A DNA stretch of 64,000 nucleotides. It comes from Delphinapterus leucas. Lineage: Eukaryota > Chordata > Mammalia > Artiodactyla > Monodontidae. Positions 1 through 11,880 of this stretch are shown here, piece by piece. The stretch is from NCBI RefSeq assembly GCF_002288925.2, contig NW_022097996.1:13450139-13514138 (forward strand), written 5' to 3'. A program made the position numbers and the translations under genes. The stretch's first letter is position 1. Each line of letters starts with the position of its first letter. The notes under the pieces are model-generated. The model was not told the DNA's origin. It ran no database searches and worked only from the letters and a program-made list of their open reading frames with translations.

Positions 1-1216
1 AAGTCCTACATCTGTGTCAGGAATAAAAAATGAATCTAAGATTCAGAAAGGGAATACTCAGTAATTGACACAAAGAGAGAGCTCCCTAATGTCAAAGTCA
101 TTCGTCATTTGGTTATGGGATTCAGGAACTCTAATCAAAAGCCTAAACTCCAGGGAAGGAAACTCCAGTCTTTTCACTATAGAATTTACAAGGTATAATA
201 AGATTTTAGAAGAACAGGCTGTAAGAGAAAAAAAGAGAGAGGAAAACAGGGAGACTAGTGGTCAGGCAGCATGGAGTAATGGGAAAATTACTGGATTTGA
301 AAAGGAGTTTAACTCAGGTTCAGCACTTGTGACCAAGGACCAGGCAGACATAATGTCTGCTTGTGGCTCATAATGTCATAAAATGTGAGGATGAAATAAG
401 ATATGTGACATCTTGAGAAGTATACTTTTTATAAAAATTTTAACAATTATTATGACTGATAAACTATTTTAATTTACAGTAGGATCAGTGATACATTTAA
501 TTGCATTTTATTATAATAAAAATTACATTATTTTCTCTATCATCTTTTTTAGGTTAGAAAATTGTCACTAAATGAAAGTAAAGGATATTGAAGTTGATAT
601 AATAAAAAATTGTAAATTTTGGTCCATTAAACATAACCAAAGTTAGCTGAGTTTTTGATGACCTGCTCCATGTGGAAGGAAATTGATGTCCTCAAAGGCT
701 GCGGTGACATTTTCAAGAATAGTTGGTAAAATATATGATGAGTTTAACAAATTGAAATATTAGTTTGTTATTGTTTGTGCTCTCGCTTGTCTATCATCAT
801 TTAATTTTACCCAAGGCAGAAACAGGTAGTATATGAGCTCTGAAGATTATTTATTGAAATAATTCTGAAATAAGTGTTATTAGCAAATGGAAAATATTAT
901 TAGAAAGAGTATAAAGTTTTTTTTTTTTTATGGACTAATGACCACTTGGCTGGTATCATTAAGATGCTATGTGGCTACTAACAAGTAGACTGGCTGGGCA
1001 GACTCTGGGGAACAATTCTAGCTCTAAGAATCTTTAATAAAGTTAATCACTGCCTCTGAACCATTCCCCAGGTGGAATATTGTACTTAGAACATTAGAGC
1101 ATGTGTCTTTCCATTTACTTTTGCCTCTGGAAAATGTTCTTCCTTTATTCTTAGCCCAACCCTTGCACCTTGAAAACTCAGCACTTGTCATTCCTCAGAT
1201 AAACCTTTACTAATCT
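1..1216. other. Unassigned AT-rich DNA
   Basis: No gene or young repeat is recognisable here. A 102-codon open frame at 65-373 (+) has no recognisable domain or family resemblance and is best treated as chance. A run of 13 T lies near 918-930. The stretch ends at the left edge of the LTR at 1217. Confidence 0.5.
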
Positions 1217-1582
1217 TGAGGCAGGAGATAGGTGGGTCCCAGGCTGAACAGCTGGAGTTTGTCCCCTGTGGACAAATACTCCAAGATGAAGAGGAGGAGG
1301 AGCTAAGCCCTGCCCAGATAAGAGACCACATATTTCTCATTTTCAAGGTCAAGGAGACCTTCCTGACTGCACATGCACAGAAAGGCTCCTTGAAGGTCAA
1401 AAAGGGAGGGGTCGCCATCCCATAGTAGGTGATGTCAACCTACCCATTGGCCTCTTCGCTAGAATCCACCTTGGCTAAGAGATGCACATGCACACCTGGG
1501 AGGACCTTGAGATAAACCAAATACAGACTCAGAACCAGGCAAAGCAAGAGACTGGCCAAAGGAAACCCGGAAAAAATGCCCC

Positions 1583-1589
1583 ATATAAG
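1583..1589 (+). promoter_or_regulatory. TATA-like box of the solo LTR
   Basis: The motif atataag lies 78 bp upstream of the LTR's AATAAA signal, as expected for a U3 promoter close to a short R region. Whether it is still active cannot be judged from sequence. Confidence 0.45.
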
Positions 1590-1666
1590 TGATTCAAACT
1601 ACCATGAGGGCACGACTCTCTCTGAGCCCGCCCACGTGTCTATCCACACGTACCTTTTTTCCTCCT

Positions 1667-1672
1667 AATAAA
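1667..1672 (+). terminator. AATAAA polyadenylation signal of the solo LTR
   Basis: A perfect AATAAA lies in the expected R-region position of the + strand LTR, followed within about 25 bp by T-rich sequence. It could act as a cryptic poly(A) site for + strand transcription crossing the window. Confidence 0.5.
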
Positions 1673-2079
1673 CACTTTACTTGTTTCACTGCTTTCCATC
1701 TGTCTGTGGAAATTCAGTTCTACACAGCTGACAGGTCAAGGCCTTGTCACTGGACACTGGTCAAGTGGCTAGGATTCAGCGCTCTCACTGCTGTAGTCTG
1801 ACTTCTATCTCTGGCCAGGAACCAAAACCTTGCTTCAAGTTGCTGCAGGCCGAGGCCACCTGAGATCAATCCATTGTTTTTAATTTAAATATTAAGTCTC
1901 TGTGTTCCCATATTATAATCTGCATAGTATGATATTTATTACACTGTCTGAAAATTGTGAGTCATTAGCCTGTGTTTTCTCATGGACTGTGTAGACATAA
2001 GGGCAGGACCTTATATGATTACAGTTTCCCAGTTTCTAGCACAATACTTGCTATGCTAGTTATCCTCACTAAAGCAATG

Positions 2080-2265
2080 AAGTAAAAGGAAACAGCATGG
2101 AATTTATAAAAAGACCCAAATTTGAGCCCCAGTTCAGTTTACTTCTAGCCACTTTACTTTGGGGAAATCAATAACTCTCTCCAATGGAGATAATAATAAC
2201 TTGGTTATATGATTTTTGAGATGTAAATGTGAGATTATGTAAAGCTACTTTGTAAGCAAAAAAAC
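2080..2265 (+). repeat. MIR SINE fragment
   Basis: The order is a 'caaatttgagcccc' segment, then 'ctctccaatggagataataataac', then a short 3' part. This follows the conserved core of mammalian MIR elements on the + strand and is heavily diverged. Confidence 0.5.
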
Positions 2266-4779
2266 TCTACACTAATATTACCATTGTTATTGTTCTACCA
2301 AAGGAAAGAGGTGTCAGAACTTCTCAATCCCATTATACCAGACAAATGCTGATATCAAATGCCTTTATATTTAAACAGTCTCAAATCCCTCTACAAGCAT
2401 GTTTCCCAACTAAAATTCTATTATGAAACTCAGAAGTATCAAAACTCCTGGTGAACAACACTGAGGGAGAAGGTCATGTTTGGGTGCTTGAAGTCGAGGT
2501 GTGGGGCAAGAGTGGAGTTAATCTGCAATCAGTGTCACTGAAGGGGGGGACAGGGGACAAAAAAGACATGATCTGCTATAAAATTTATTAGTAAAGAAAT
2601 TCTTATTCAGAAGTCATAAGTCTAGATGTTATCTAAAAGCTAACATTTATAGAAAAACTGGTTTTGATGGTTTCTCTTACCAGTGATTGTAGATTAAAAA
2701 CACCCAGCGACTTTCGGAAAAGATGAAATAAATTATGATGTGTGGATTTTCCTTTTCTTTGAAATAAAATTATTTTGTCAGTTTTCATTTATATGCTGAG
2801 AAGCCCCAAGTAAAGCTATTGGGTATACATTCAGAAGATCTGAACGTAACTTCCATGTAGAAGTAAAAAAATGAGGAATGACACTTATTTAATTTATATA
2901 AAAAGCCAAGTCAGGACTTCTGCTTTGGGGTAGATAGAGAATTTCATAGCAGACCAATGCTCCTGCTGAAACCAACCAGACAAGTCAGATAAAATAACAA
3001 TTTTTAAAGATTTAATGTGTCAGAGAACCACAGAACTATGAGGACTACAGAGAAAGCCTGGACTCAGCCTGGTTGTGGACTACTGGGGTATAAAATAAGC
3101 ACTAGAGATTGGAGCAGTCATGAAGGGTTTGAGTGACAGGTTTAGAGATATGAAAGTCCTCAAACATGGCCAATTTCCTCTTTAATACATGTGCTGAACT
3201 ACAAATCTACATAGAATAGGAGACTAAAGAACTAAGCCCAAGTCTCGGAAAAGGTGAGTGGAATTTTCCACAGCCTCCTGCTACTTAGAAAACAAATACT
3301 TACAAGGGGCAGGAAACCTGAAAGCAAGGGATGAGAACTGAAAACCCCCCTTGGAGTGGTGAGCTGACACAGATGCAAAGCTCTAACTTCTTTTTTCCTG
3401 GAGGCACTTGCAGATCTGGTACAGCTATAATCTAAGGATCTAGGCTTGACCTCTGAAAGAGGACCATTCCTGTAGACAGAGAAATCAGCAGAGCTTTTGT
3501 CATTTATTCAGAAATGGAGTGATAAAATTGGAAATTTGAGGGACTTTAAACACAGCTGGTCTCCTCCTCAAGACAATTGTCAAACTGTGATGCTGTGTGG
3601 GATGGAAGGCTAAAGAGCTAAACTGAAACCCCCCAGAAATTAGAGCAGAAATTCCTGCAGTTTTTTATTGCTGAGGAGACAAAGATTTACAAAGATCTCA
3701 ATTGAAAGCCCTGAGGGGCCATGCCCTAGGAACAGGTACAAAAAAGAAGTTGACCAAACCTTAACACAACTGCACCTCAGTGTTGGCCCAGAGCAGTTGG
3801 TGATTAGATTAACACAATCGTCTCCTAACTATTTAGCAAAGGAAAGGGGAAACCTCTCTTATGGTAGATAAAATAATTTGAAGCGTCTACAATTTTTTTA
3901 CCCAAAATTGGTGGCATTCAATAAAAAATTACTAAACATGTGAAGAGATAGGATATAGGGCCAAACCCTAAGATACAAAATAGACACTAGAGGGTAAACC
4001 AGCAAGTAGTCCAGATACTGGAGTTGGCAGACAAGCTCTTTAAAATAAATTTGATTAGAATGTTCCAGAAAATAGAGGAAAAGAGGGAAAATAGTAATAA
4101 TGTACAATTTTAACATGTAATTAGAGCATATGTAGAAAATCAAATGGACATTATTGAATAGAAAAATAACAATCTCTGAATTGGTGATTTTAACAGCAAA
4201 TTGAACATAACAGAAGACAGCAGTGACTAGGGAGAACAGTTAGTAGAAAATACCCAAAATGAAGCACAGAGAGAAAAATGAGTTAAAAAATTCACTGAAA
4301 TTATCATATGCTGGACTGTGAAGGAAGCTTTATCGAACTCAAAGGTTTAATAATGTTCAGAGTATGATGTCCAATCCCCAGTGGAATTAAGCTAGAAATA
4401 AATGATAACAACATAGCTTGAGCATCTCCAACCTTTTAGAAATTAGACAGTGCTCTCCTAAGTAATTTGTGGGTCAAAGAAGAAATTACAACTGAAATTA
4501 GAGAATACTTTGAATGGAATTACTGCAAAGATACAACACTTAGCAACTTGTGAGATTCAGCTAAAGTAGGGCTCAGAGGCAAAATTTTAATTTTACATGC
4601 ATATATTAGAAGAAAAAGAAGCTAGTAAATAAAAATACCCAGGAAAACTAAATTAAATAAAAGAGAAGGAAAATAATAAAGTCAACAGTAGATATTAATA
4701 AAATACAAGAGTACAAAGACAAAAGTTGACTCTTTTTAAAAACTTAACATTGATAAAAACCTAGAAGTAGTGATCAATG

Positions 4780-4850
4780 ACAAAAGGAAGAAAGGAAGAA
4801 GAAGGATGGAAGGAAGAAAAGAAGAAAGGCAGCAAGGGAGAGGAAACACA
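4780..4850 (+). repeat. Purine-rich GGAA/GAAG low-complexity tract
   Basis: About 70 bp of almost pure purine made of aggaag/gaaaag words lies inside the old L1M. It looks like a decayed microsatellite. Confidence 0.7.
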
Positions 4851-5355
4851 AGTAACCAACAGAAAGAATGAACATCAGTACATATCCCCTACATGCATTA
4901 AAGTGATAAGAGGATGTTAGAAACAACTTTTTGCCAATAAGTTTGACAATTGGGATGAAATAAATAAATTACTTAAGAAAAAACTACTCAGACTGAAAGT
5001 AATGGGAACAAAAATCTCTAGCCTAATATTTAGCAAAGAAATTGAACCCATTGTTAAATACCTTCCACACACAAAAAACAAAAACTGTTGTTTTTGTTGT
5101 TACAAAACCCAAAAAACATCCTCGTATAACTTCACCAATGAATATTTCCAAGTATTTAAGGAAAAAAAAAATAACACCAATCTTAAAAGATTATTTCAAG
5201 GAAATAGAAACAAAGGGAACACACTTCCCTATTGTTTTTGAGTACAATATAACCTTGAATTCAAAACTTGATAATGACATTGCACAGCAGTCTTTCTCAT
5301 GGACGTAGATGCAAATATTCTTACCAAAATTTTGGCACAGTGAATCCAGCAATAT

Positions 5356-5413
5356 GCATATGATATATATATATATATATCATATAGATATATATATTTG
5401 ATATATATATGAT
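5356..5413. repeat. (AT)n array with perfect palindrome
   Basis: Alternating AT repeats are interrupted by catatag and tttg. Positions 5358-5385 form a perfect 28-nt palindrome (atatg, eighteen alternating A/T, catat) that could extrude as a cruciform. Confidence 0.85.
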
Positions 5414-5807
5414 AATACATCTTGATTAAACTGATCTTTCTCCACCAATATGAGTAAGCTAATATTTGCAAATCAACTAATGAAGCAATTCTGCGTATTA
5501 GCAGGAAAATGATGTGTGTGGGGAAATCACATTATCTCTCCTCTTGATGCAGAAAAACATTTGAGAAAATTCAACACTGTTCAGAGTTAAAGAAAAAAGA
5601 AAAAAAAGGAAACCTTTCAGTAAACTAAAAATACAAAAAGTATTTCCTTATTCTGGGAAATATGGATGAATTTCTCATTATACCAAGGTAAAACAGCTAA
5701 ACGTGAAGAATGCATACAGTGTAATTCTAGATATATAAAATTCAAAACCAAGGAAGAATAATTTATGCTGCTAGGAGTCAGAACAGTGGTTACCATTTGT
5801 CTCAGTC

Positions 5808-6190
5808 TGCTTGGGCTGCCATAACAAAATGCTGTAAATTGGGTGGCTTAAACAACAGTAATTTATTCTGTTCTTGAGGCTGGGAAGTTGAAGATCCAGG
5901 TGTCAGAAAGACAGGTTTCATCTTGAGGCCTCTCCTCTTGGTTTGTAGGTGGCTACCATCTTGCTATCTGCCCATGTGACTTCTGTTTTGTGCATCTATG
6001 GGGAGAGATCGAGGTCTCTGGTATATCTTCTTGTAAGGGAACTAATCCCATCATGGGGGCCCCACCCTCATGGTCTCATCTAACCCTAAATATCTCCCTA
6101 AACCTCATCTCCAAATACCATCACATTAAAGGTTAGGGCTTCAACCAATGAATTTTGAGAGGATACAAACATTGTCTGTAATTTCATCGT
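5808..6190 (+). repeat. Old interspersed repeat nested in L1M
   Basis: This is a familiar mammalian repeat that opens with 'gtctgcttgggctgcc' and 'gggtggcttaaacaacag' and later has 'aatcccatcatgggggcccc' and 'caaataccatcacatt'. I recognise the consensus but cannot name the family with confidence. L1M 3' UTR-like sequence is present on both sides, so it was inserted into that L1M. Confidence 0.6.
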
Positions 6191-6345
6191 TCAAGAGAAA
6201 GTAGTGATTGAAGTGATGACCAGGTTTTGATTCTTGAATTGGTCACTGTTTCCATGGATGGGATCACTGTAAAAATACAACAGCTTATACACTTAAAGTC
6301 TGTGCACATTTTGGTGTATACGTTATATTTTAAAAAAACAACAAA
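6191..6345 (+). mobile_element. Continuation of old L1M 3' UTR
   Basis: The segment around 'acacttaaagtctgtgcac' and 'gtgtatacgttatatttta' matches the common L1M 3' end ('cacttaaaatctgtgca... gtatgtaaattatacc'). It ends in an A-rich tail near 6335-6345. It is separated from its upstream part by the repeat at 5808-6190. Confidence 0.6.
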
Positions 6346-7207
6346 TTGCTCAGAAAACTTTACATGATGTCCTTCTTTTATATATTATCATTTCATGGCT
6401 TCTCACCTCTTTTAAGATTTAGGGATCGTGCCAAGATAATCTATATCAACTTTGATCACTTTTTCCATTCTGAGGTTTAATTTGCATTTCTCAAAAAGTT
6501 ATCCAGCCTTCTAAATATGAAGGCTTTTTTGAACATGATTTATGAAAATTCAACATAAATAACAAACTATTTACAGATTATAATTTTTAAGATATAAAAT
6601 ACAGGACTTAGCAGGAACTTAACCTCCCATTGGCCTTTCTGAAAAATTCTGAATCATGCTATTTCATGCCCTGAATCCCCAGGGCGCTTGTATTATTATG
6701 GTGAAAGGTACCCTGAAGCCAGGTAAACTGGACTCAAGTTCTGATACTTCTCTTGTCTGGCTTTTTCTGGAAAATCATAAGTAGCTATTGCTTTTACTTT
6801 TCTTCTAGGGGGAAAACCATGACTAGTGCAAATTTGACCTTGACCAGTTTTTGTGAAGATATGAGAGAGAAATTGAGGGAATCTGTTTCTGCGGCTGCTA
6901 ACCAAGTGATTTTTTTTTTTTTAATTGCAGTTCCCTTAGAGATCTGTAACTTTATTTTTCCTCTCAAGGGCATGAGTTAAGAGGTGGTGTTAGGGAATGA
7001 GCTTTCACCCCTTATAAACAGACTACTGGTCTGGGGCTGAGGAAATTTGTCCTGTTTTGTAGAGGCTGACTCATGCAGTGTCAGGATGATACCGTGTCTA
7101 TGTTGTCTCACTTTTAAAAACTGTTGTTTATAAGCTCTGTGACAAAGGCTGCTAAATAAGCCTTCCTGCCTGGAATTAAAATATAATGCAACAAGAGAGG
7201 CAATTTT
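6346..7207. other. Unassigned non-repetitive-looking DNA
   Basis: No gene is recognisable. Short overlapping open frames on both strands around 6696-6980 (69 and 75 codons) lack any familiar motif and are treated as chance. Confidence 0.4.
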
Positions 7208-7424
7208 ATTTTATTTTATTTATTTAGTTTTTTGTGGTACGCGGGCCTCTCACTGTTGTGGCCCCTCCCGTTGTGGAGCACAGGCTCTGGACGCGCAGGC
7301 TCAGCGGCCATGGCTCACGGGCCCAGCTGCTCCGCGGCATGTGGGATCTTCCCGGACCGGGGCACGAACCCGTGTCCTCTGCATCGGCAGGCGGACTCTC
7401 AACCACTGCGCCACCAGGGAAGCC
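7208..7424 (-). mobile_element. CHR-type tRNA-derived SINE, short form
   Basis: Read on the minus strand, the element starts gggcttccctggtggcgcag, with an RNA polymerase III box A-like segment (tggcgcagtgg) and a box B-like ggttcgtgcc. It continues through the conserved 'ccatggccgctgagcc' body and ends in an A-rich tail (the T-rich run at 7208-7227). The flanking caatttt words (7201-7207 and 7425-7431) are a probable short target duplication. CHR SINEs are known from cetaceans, hippos and ruminants and are mobilised by L1 proteins. Confidence 0.92.
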
Positions 7425-7639
7425 CAATTTTCTTTTTCTTAATGACTGTGGCCCATGAGTTTAAAACAACTCTATTAATCACTAATCAGATTTTCCAAAT
7501 TGCCAAGTAAATATTTACCATGGTGCGAATCCTGTATAATTGTTCAGATTCCCATCATCCTTTGGGAAATATAAAATAATAAAATGTCATTAATATCTGC
7601 TTGAGAACATTGCTTTAACTCTTGAATGGCTCATGATGG

Positions 7640-7940
7640 TCCACTGTAGTTTGTCTTTCAAAGCTATTCCCTTCTCACCAGCTGCCCAGTTTCTGCCTCA
7701 TCATTTACCTCCAGATATCGGCTAAGGCTTTCTAATTGGTCCTGATTTGCTTTCCTCTGCCCCCTGGCTCCCCCTTTCCTCCTCCACTCCCACCTCCAAA
7801 TCTATCTTTACAAAATACAGGTCTGAGCATGCCACTCTTTTAGTTGAAATCCTTCCACGTCTCCCCATTGCTTTCAGAGGTAAACTCCAAGTTTGGCTTG
7901 GAATATAAGAACTTTTATCACCTGACCTTTGCCTAGCTAC
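7640..7940 (+). repeat. L2 LINE fragment
   Basis: The diverged order 'aaatctatctttacaaaatacaggtctgagcatgccactc', then 'cgtctccccattgctttcagaggtaaactcc', follows the L2 consensus for this part on the + strand. Confidence 0.65.
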
Positions 7941-7949
7941 AGAGCTGAA

Positions 7950-8110
7950 TGACCTTGACCAGTACATCACAACCTCTGCATTTCAGTTCACTCCTTTGCA
8001 AAACTGGGATAATGATGTTCCTACCTCACAGGGCCCTGGTGAGGATTGAATGAGATAAGGCATTTAACAGACTTAGCTCAGTGCCCTACATGGAGTAAGT
8101 GAGCAAGACG
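7950..8110 (+). repeat. MIR SINE
   Basis: It contains 'ctgggataatgatgttcctacctcacagggccctggtgaggatt', 'gaatgagataaggcat' and 'agctcagtgccctacat', in MIR order on the + strand. Confidence 0.8.
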
Positions 8111-8274
8111 TTGGCCATATAATTATAATTGTATAATAATTAGTTATTCTTATCTCCAGCCACTCCCACCACCCACTCTCCTTCCAGTCTTACCAAACCC
8201 TACTGGTTGCCACATCCAAAGTGCCTCTTTCATTCTCCCACACCCACCTCCCAATAGCCTATATACTTGGTACA

Positions 8275-9066
8275 ATTCAGACACTAATTCCAATGTGTGT
8301 GTTTGTTTTTTTTTACACATCAATTTTCTGGGGACATCAGCCAGGTGTCCCATAAATTTAACTCGATTCTGACACTGTCTACCTGGAGATAGCATCAGAT
8401 TTCACAGGTTAAGCAGGGCTCAGTCCCACAAGTCCGCCTCCACTTCCAATGCCAATCTTAGGTCCAAGATGATACTTGTGCCTCTGACTATCTATACATT
8501 AGAGGTTCCCACAACCCACCTCCTTGGTCGTTTAATCTGCAAGAAAGGCTCACAGAACTCAGGAAATCAGTTTACTCACTAGATTACAGATTTATTACAA
8601 AGGATACTAAAGGTAACAGCCAAATGAAGACGTACATGGGGTGAGGTCTGGGTGGGTCCTGAGCCTGGGAGCTTCGGTCCTTATGGAGTTGGGTTGCGTC
8701 ATGTTCCAGGTACTTGGATGTGTTCACCAACCTGGAGGCTCTCCGAACCCTGTCCTTTTGGGGTTTTAATGGGGGATTCATTGCATAGGCACCACTGATT
8801 AAATCATTGGCCATTGGTGATTGTAGCCACCCTCCACTCCCTGGAGGTCAAGAGGGTGGGACTGAAAGTTCCAACCCTCTAATCACATGTTTGGCTCCCC
8901 TGGCAACCAGTCCCCATCCTTAGGTGTTTTCCAAAAGTCACCTCATTAACATAAAGAAAGACATCTTTATCACGTTCATTATCGGAAATACCAAAGGCTT
9001 TACAGGCTGTGTGCCAGGAACAACAGTGACCTAAGATCAAGTATATATATCTTATTATAAATCACA
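8275..9066 (-). repeat. Old endogenous retroviral LTR, minus strand
   Basis: The block ends CA at 9065-9066, which is TG at the LTR start on the minus strand. It carries a minus-strand AATAAA signal (tttatt at 8591-8596) just before a 'gtaatctagtgagtaaactg' R/U5-like segment. The body resembles a widespread old mammalian LTR that I recognise but cannot name. The left edge is approximate. No retroviral coding remnant is attached. Confidence 0.6.
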
Positions 9067-10039
9067 ATATTATACCTGGCTATCTCCTTTGAGTTTTATC
9101 TGAAGAATGATCTTATCCAGCAACGTTGTGCAAAGAGTGTTTCTACTGCATGTGCCTTTCACTTGGCTTCCTTTGTTTTTCTGCACTGTTCCTGATATGC
9201 CTGCAGATTCTTCAATGAGACAATCAAAGCATGTTATTGAAGGCTGGGGATTAGAAACTTAGTTTAAATGTCTGTGGATTTCTGAAGTGGAATTCTGGCA
9301 CTAATTGCATTCTTTTTTGTGCTTAAGAAGCTTATTTATTTATTTATTTTTGTTTGAAGTCTTTATATTTTGCATCCTTTAAGGTGCATACAATATTCCA
9401 AAATGGTTCTTTTCTCTATAGCTTGACAGAGCCCTGTTCCCCTGTTACTGTCCTGGGGAACCCTGACAAACACACCCTAGGATGGAGTCATCATTCTGTT
9501 GGGATACAAAGAAAGAGATGAGAGCGTTATCAGTCTTTGGTTCTAATGGATGGAAAGGCTGTGAGCTGCACCTCACTATGATAGCTGAGGACCTCATTCC
9601 TAGAGTTTGCAGGTGAAAATCTGAAATGGCCACAGCAAGAGTTGAGATGCATCTGGGTAACCCAACAGTGACAACGACAAACTTCTTCAGTGAGGCCCAG
9701 AGCGCCTGGCATTTTTAAGTCATTGCTGCAAGGAAAGGCAAGTTTAATTACTGCAGATGAAATAAATCAGAAGGATCTCATTGGAAATGCAGACACGCCA
9801 CACAGCCTTAACTGCAGTAGTCTCAGCCATCTGCCAATAAGGGTAATTTGTTTTAGCTTCTGAAGGAACATACTGCACAGTCTAAAGGGAAAGCTTAAAG
9901 ACAGAGAGTCCAAATGCCTCTACAGTCTCTGCCTTTAGGAAAGCAACTGAGGAAACACTGGTGACATTGTGGGGAAAAGGATTCAGTTCCAGTACCTGGG
10001 TGCCCTCTCTGACCCTCCTTATCTCCGCCCACACAGCCT
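9067..10039. other. Unassigned DNA
   Basis: No gene or clear repeat is seen. The overlapping minus-strand open frames at 9445-9712 (60-62 codons) show no recognisable motif. Confidence 0.4.
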
Positions 10040-10340
10040 AGTTTCCAGCTTCTGGAAACTTTAATTTTCACTGTCTCTTAAATATACTCATCACACCTTT
10101 GCACAAACTATGACTGACTCTACCCTCTACCTGAAATGCCCTTCCCCAACTCACTTGCCTCTGCTGCATTGTATCTTTATGCATGTCAGTCTCCTTACTG
10201 AACCATAAGCACCTAGATGCACATCTATTTTCATTCTTATGTACATATGTTTAACCATATCTTAATATTTGTTAAATCCTCGAATCACTACCCTTGTGCC
10301 TGACACAAAGCACATGGTACCTACTCAGAACAAATATTAA
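10040..10340 (+). repeat. L2 LINE 3' fragment
   Basis: It includes 'ctacctgaaatgcccttcccc', then 'taagcacctagatgcacatc', then 'cctgacacaaagcacatggtacctactcagaacaaatatt', in the usual L2 3'-end order on the + strand. Confidence 0.7.
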
Positions 10341-10344
10341 CAAA

Positions 10345-10545
10345 AACAACATATGTTTGTAGTATCTACTCCTGGGGCTAACTCTTATCATCTTCCATGC
10401 ATTTTCTCATTTAATCCTCCAAAAATGCAAATGACCTTGATGTTTTCATCACTGGAATTCTGTAGAGGTAAATAGTGTCCAGGAACTTAAGTGACAAGCA
10501 CCATGTCACAAAGCTTACAAGTGACAGGGGTGGTCACCTCCATCA
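10345..10545 (-). repeat. MIR SINE
   Basis: The reverse-complement MIR order is present: 'attttctcatttaatcctcc', then 'ggaacttaagtgacaagcaccatgtcacaaagcttacaagtgacagg'. Confidence 0.65.
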
Positions 10546-10889
10546 ACTCAAATGATTCAGGGACTCTAGAGTTTCACCTTGCATATTCTGCTTAGCTGGC
10601 ACTGAATCGTGGAGTGTAATTTGTTATAAAACAGTATGATTATAAATAACACAATCATAAAAACATTAATATCTTTTACAGCATTAATCCCACCCTGGCA
10701 ATATAGCTGATGAGAATAATTCCTTAGGAGAAAGAAGCCAGAATATGAGTATACAAAGGACAAATCCTGAATGTGAATATTCAGAAGAAAGACAAACAGG
10801 CATGGCTTGTGGGATAAAGACTTATACCTCTATATTAATATTGTTGATGCTTGCTTCTTAAAATTCTCTATGATTTTATATATTTCTTT

Positions 10890-11005
10890 AGAAATATATA
10901 ATGTGAGAGTTGGAGGCACAGAAAGGTTAACTAACTTACACTTTTCATCAAAGTTAGGAGGTAGTAAGTGTAAACGCAAATACCTGGCTCAAAACTGTAT
11001 CCTTA
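10890..11005 (-). repeat. MIR SINE fragment
   Basis: The segment 'ggaggcacagaaaggttaactaacttacac' followed by 'gtagtaagtgtaaacgcaaat' matches the reverse complement of the MIR core. Confidence 0.55.
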
Positions 11006-11269
11006 CCTCTAGCCTTGAGCATGAGACTGGACCCCTCTGACCTCTCAATTTCTCTGGTTTACTCCACAGCTGGGCCAGGTCTGTTCCTTGGGTATAATGC
11101 TTTTGGCATGCAGCTTCCACTCTAAGTATAGAGTGATACACATGAAATCCAGAATTCAAGCTCCAGCTCCAGCTGTAGCTCAGATTTCCTTGGTAGCCAT
11201 TTCCAAACTGAAGTTTCAGTAACTCTTGTGACACTTAGCAAGCACTTACTGAAGATGTTTAGCTGTCTC

Positions 11270-11880
11270 AGCAACTGTGTCAAGGATTCCAAGACCACCT
11301 TCAGCTTCAGTGATTTACTAGAAGGACTCACAGAACTCAGTAAAGCTGTCATCCTCATGGTTGAAATTCATTACAAATTGAAATCATATGGATTAAAATA
11401 AGCAAAGGAAAAGGGTGCGTAGTGCAGTGTCCAGGATAAACCAGGCCTCAGTTTCCAACTGTGCTCTCCCAGTGGAGTCATATGGACAGCACCTAACTCT
11501 CACAGCAATGATATAGGACAATACATCTGAAGTGTTGCCAATGGGGAAGTTCAGCTGTGCTTTGGAGTCTAGTGTTTTTATTTTAGGTCAGTCCCATAGG
11601 CATAGGGTGCCTGCAAGACTGACCTTAACTACTCAGCCTTAACCTTCCTCCTGCTCCCCAGAGGTCAAACTGATAAAGTGTGGCCCAAGACCCCAAGCAA
11701 ATAAAAATATGTATTCATCATAAATCACATTGTTGGAGTAAATCTGGTTTGTCTCAAGTCCCCAGGTATACAAAGATATTCTTATCAAGTAGAGTATTAC
11801 AGGGACTTAGAGGTTATCTCTCAGAAGCTGGCAAGGGCCAGTCCTTTCTTTGAAATGTTCAGGGTTTGGATATCCCAAGC
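11270..11880 (-). repeat. Old LTR-like repeat
   Basis: It carries 'actagaaggactcacagaactcag', 'caaaggaaaagggtgcgtag', 'ctctcccagtggagtcatatgg' and a late 'cataaatcacattgtt', in the order seen in a common old mammalian LTR class read on the minus strand. The boundaries and the family name are uncertain. Confidence 0.45.

Larger units (their letters stand above)
1217..1868 (+). repeat. Solo LTR of an old endogenous retrovirus (class I-like)
   Basis: A 652-bp block begins TG (1217) and ends CA (1868), the usual retroviral LTR boundaries. It is flanked by atct (1213-1216) and atcc (1869-1872), a plausible 4-bp target duplication with one change. Inside, in the right order and spacing for U3-R-U5, are a TATA-like box (1583-1589) and an AATAAA signal (1667-1672), followed by a CT-rich U5-like tail. 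No gag, pol or env remnant or second LTR lies next to it, so it is probably a solo LTR left by LTR-LTR recombination. The class I assignment rests on the 4-bp duplication and overall look. The exact family is not named. Confidence 0.7.
2890..5805 (+). mobile_element. Old L1M LINE fragment with internal deletion
   Basis: A-rich + strand sequence resembles decayed L1. About 4020-4290 matches the ORF1 coiled-coil region. About 4370-4620 matches the ORF2 endonuclease-to-RT linker, including the 'gattcagctaaagtagggctcagagg' phrase. About 4880-5350 and 5540-5600 match the RT region, including a gatgcagaaaaa block. The jump near 4300-4370 from ORF1 directly to mid-ORF2 implies an internal deletion. 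All frames are riddled with stops. Its 3' UTR seems to continue beyond the inserted repeat at 5808-6190. Confidence 0.7.

Noticed and set aside
65..373. 102-codon + strand open frame as a gene
   Set aside because: No recognisable domain, no codon-use or context support, and isolated in AT-rich noncoding DNA.
7208..7424. SINE tRNA-like heads considered as functional tRNA genes
   Set aside because: Box A/B-like segments are present, but the sequence continues into a SINE body and A tail and has no complete cloverleaf.
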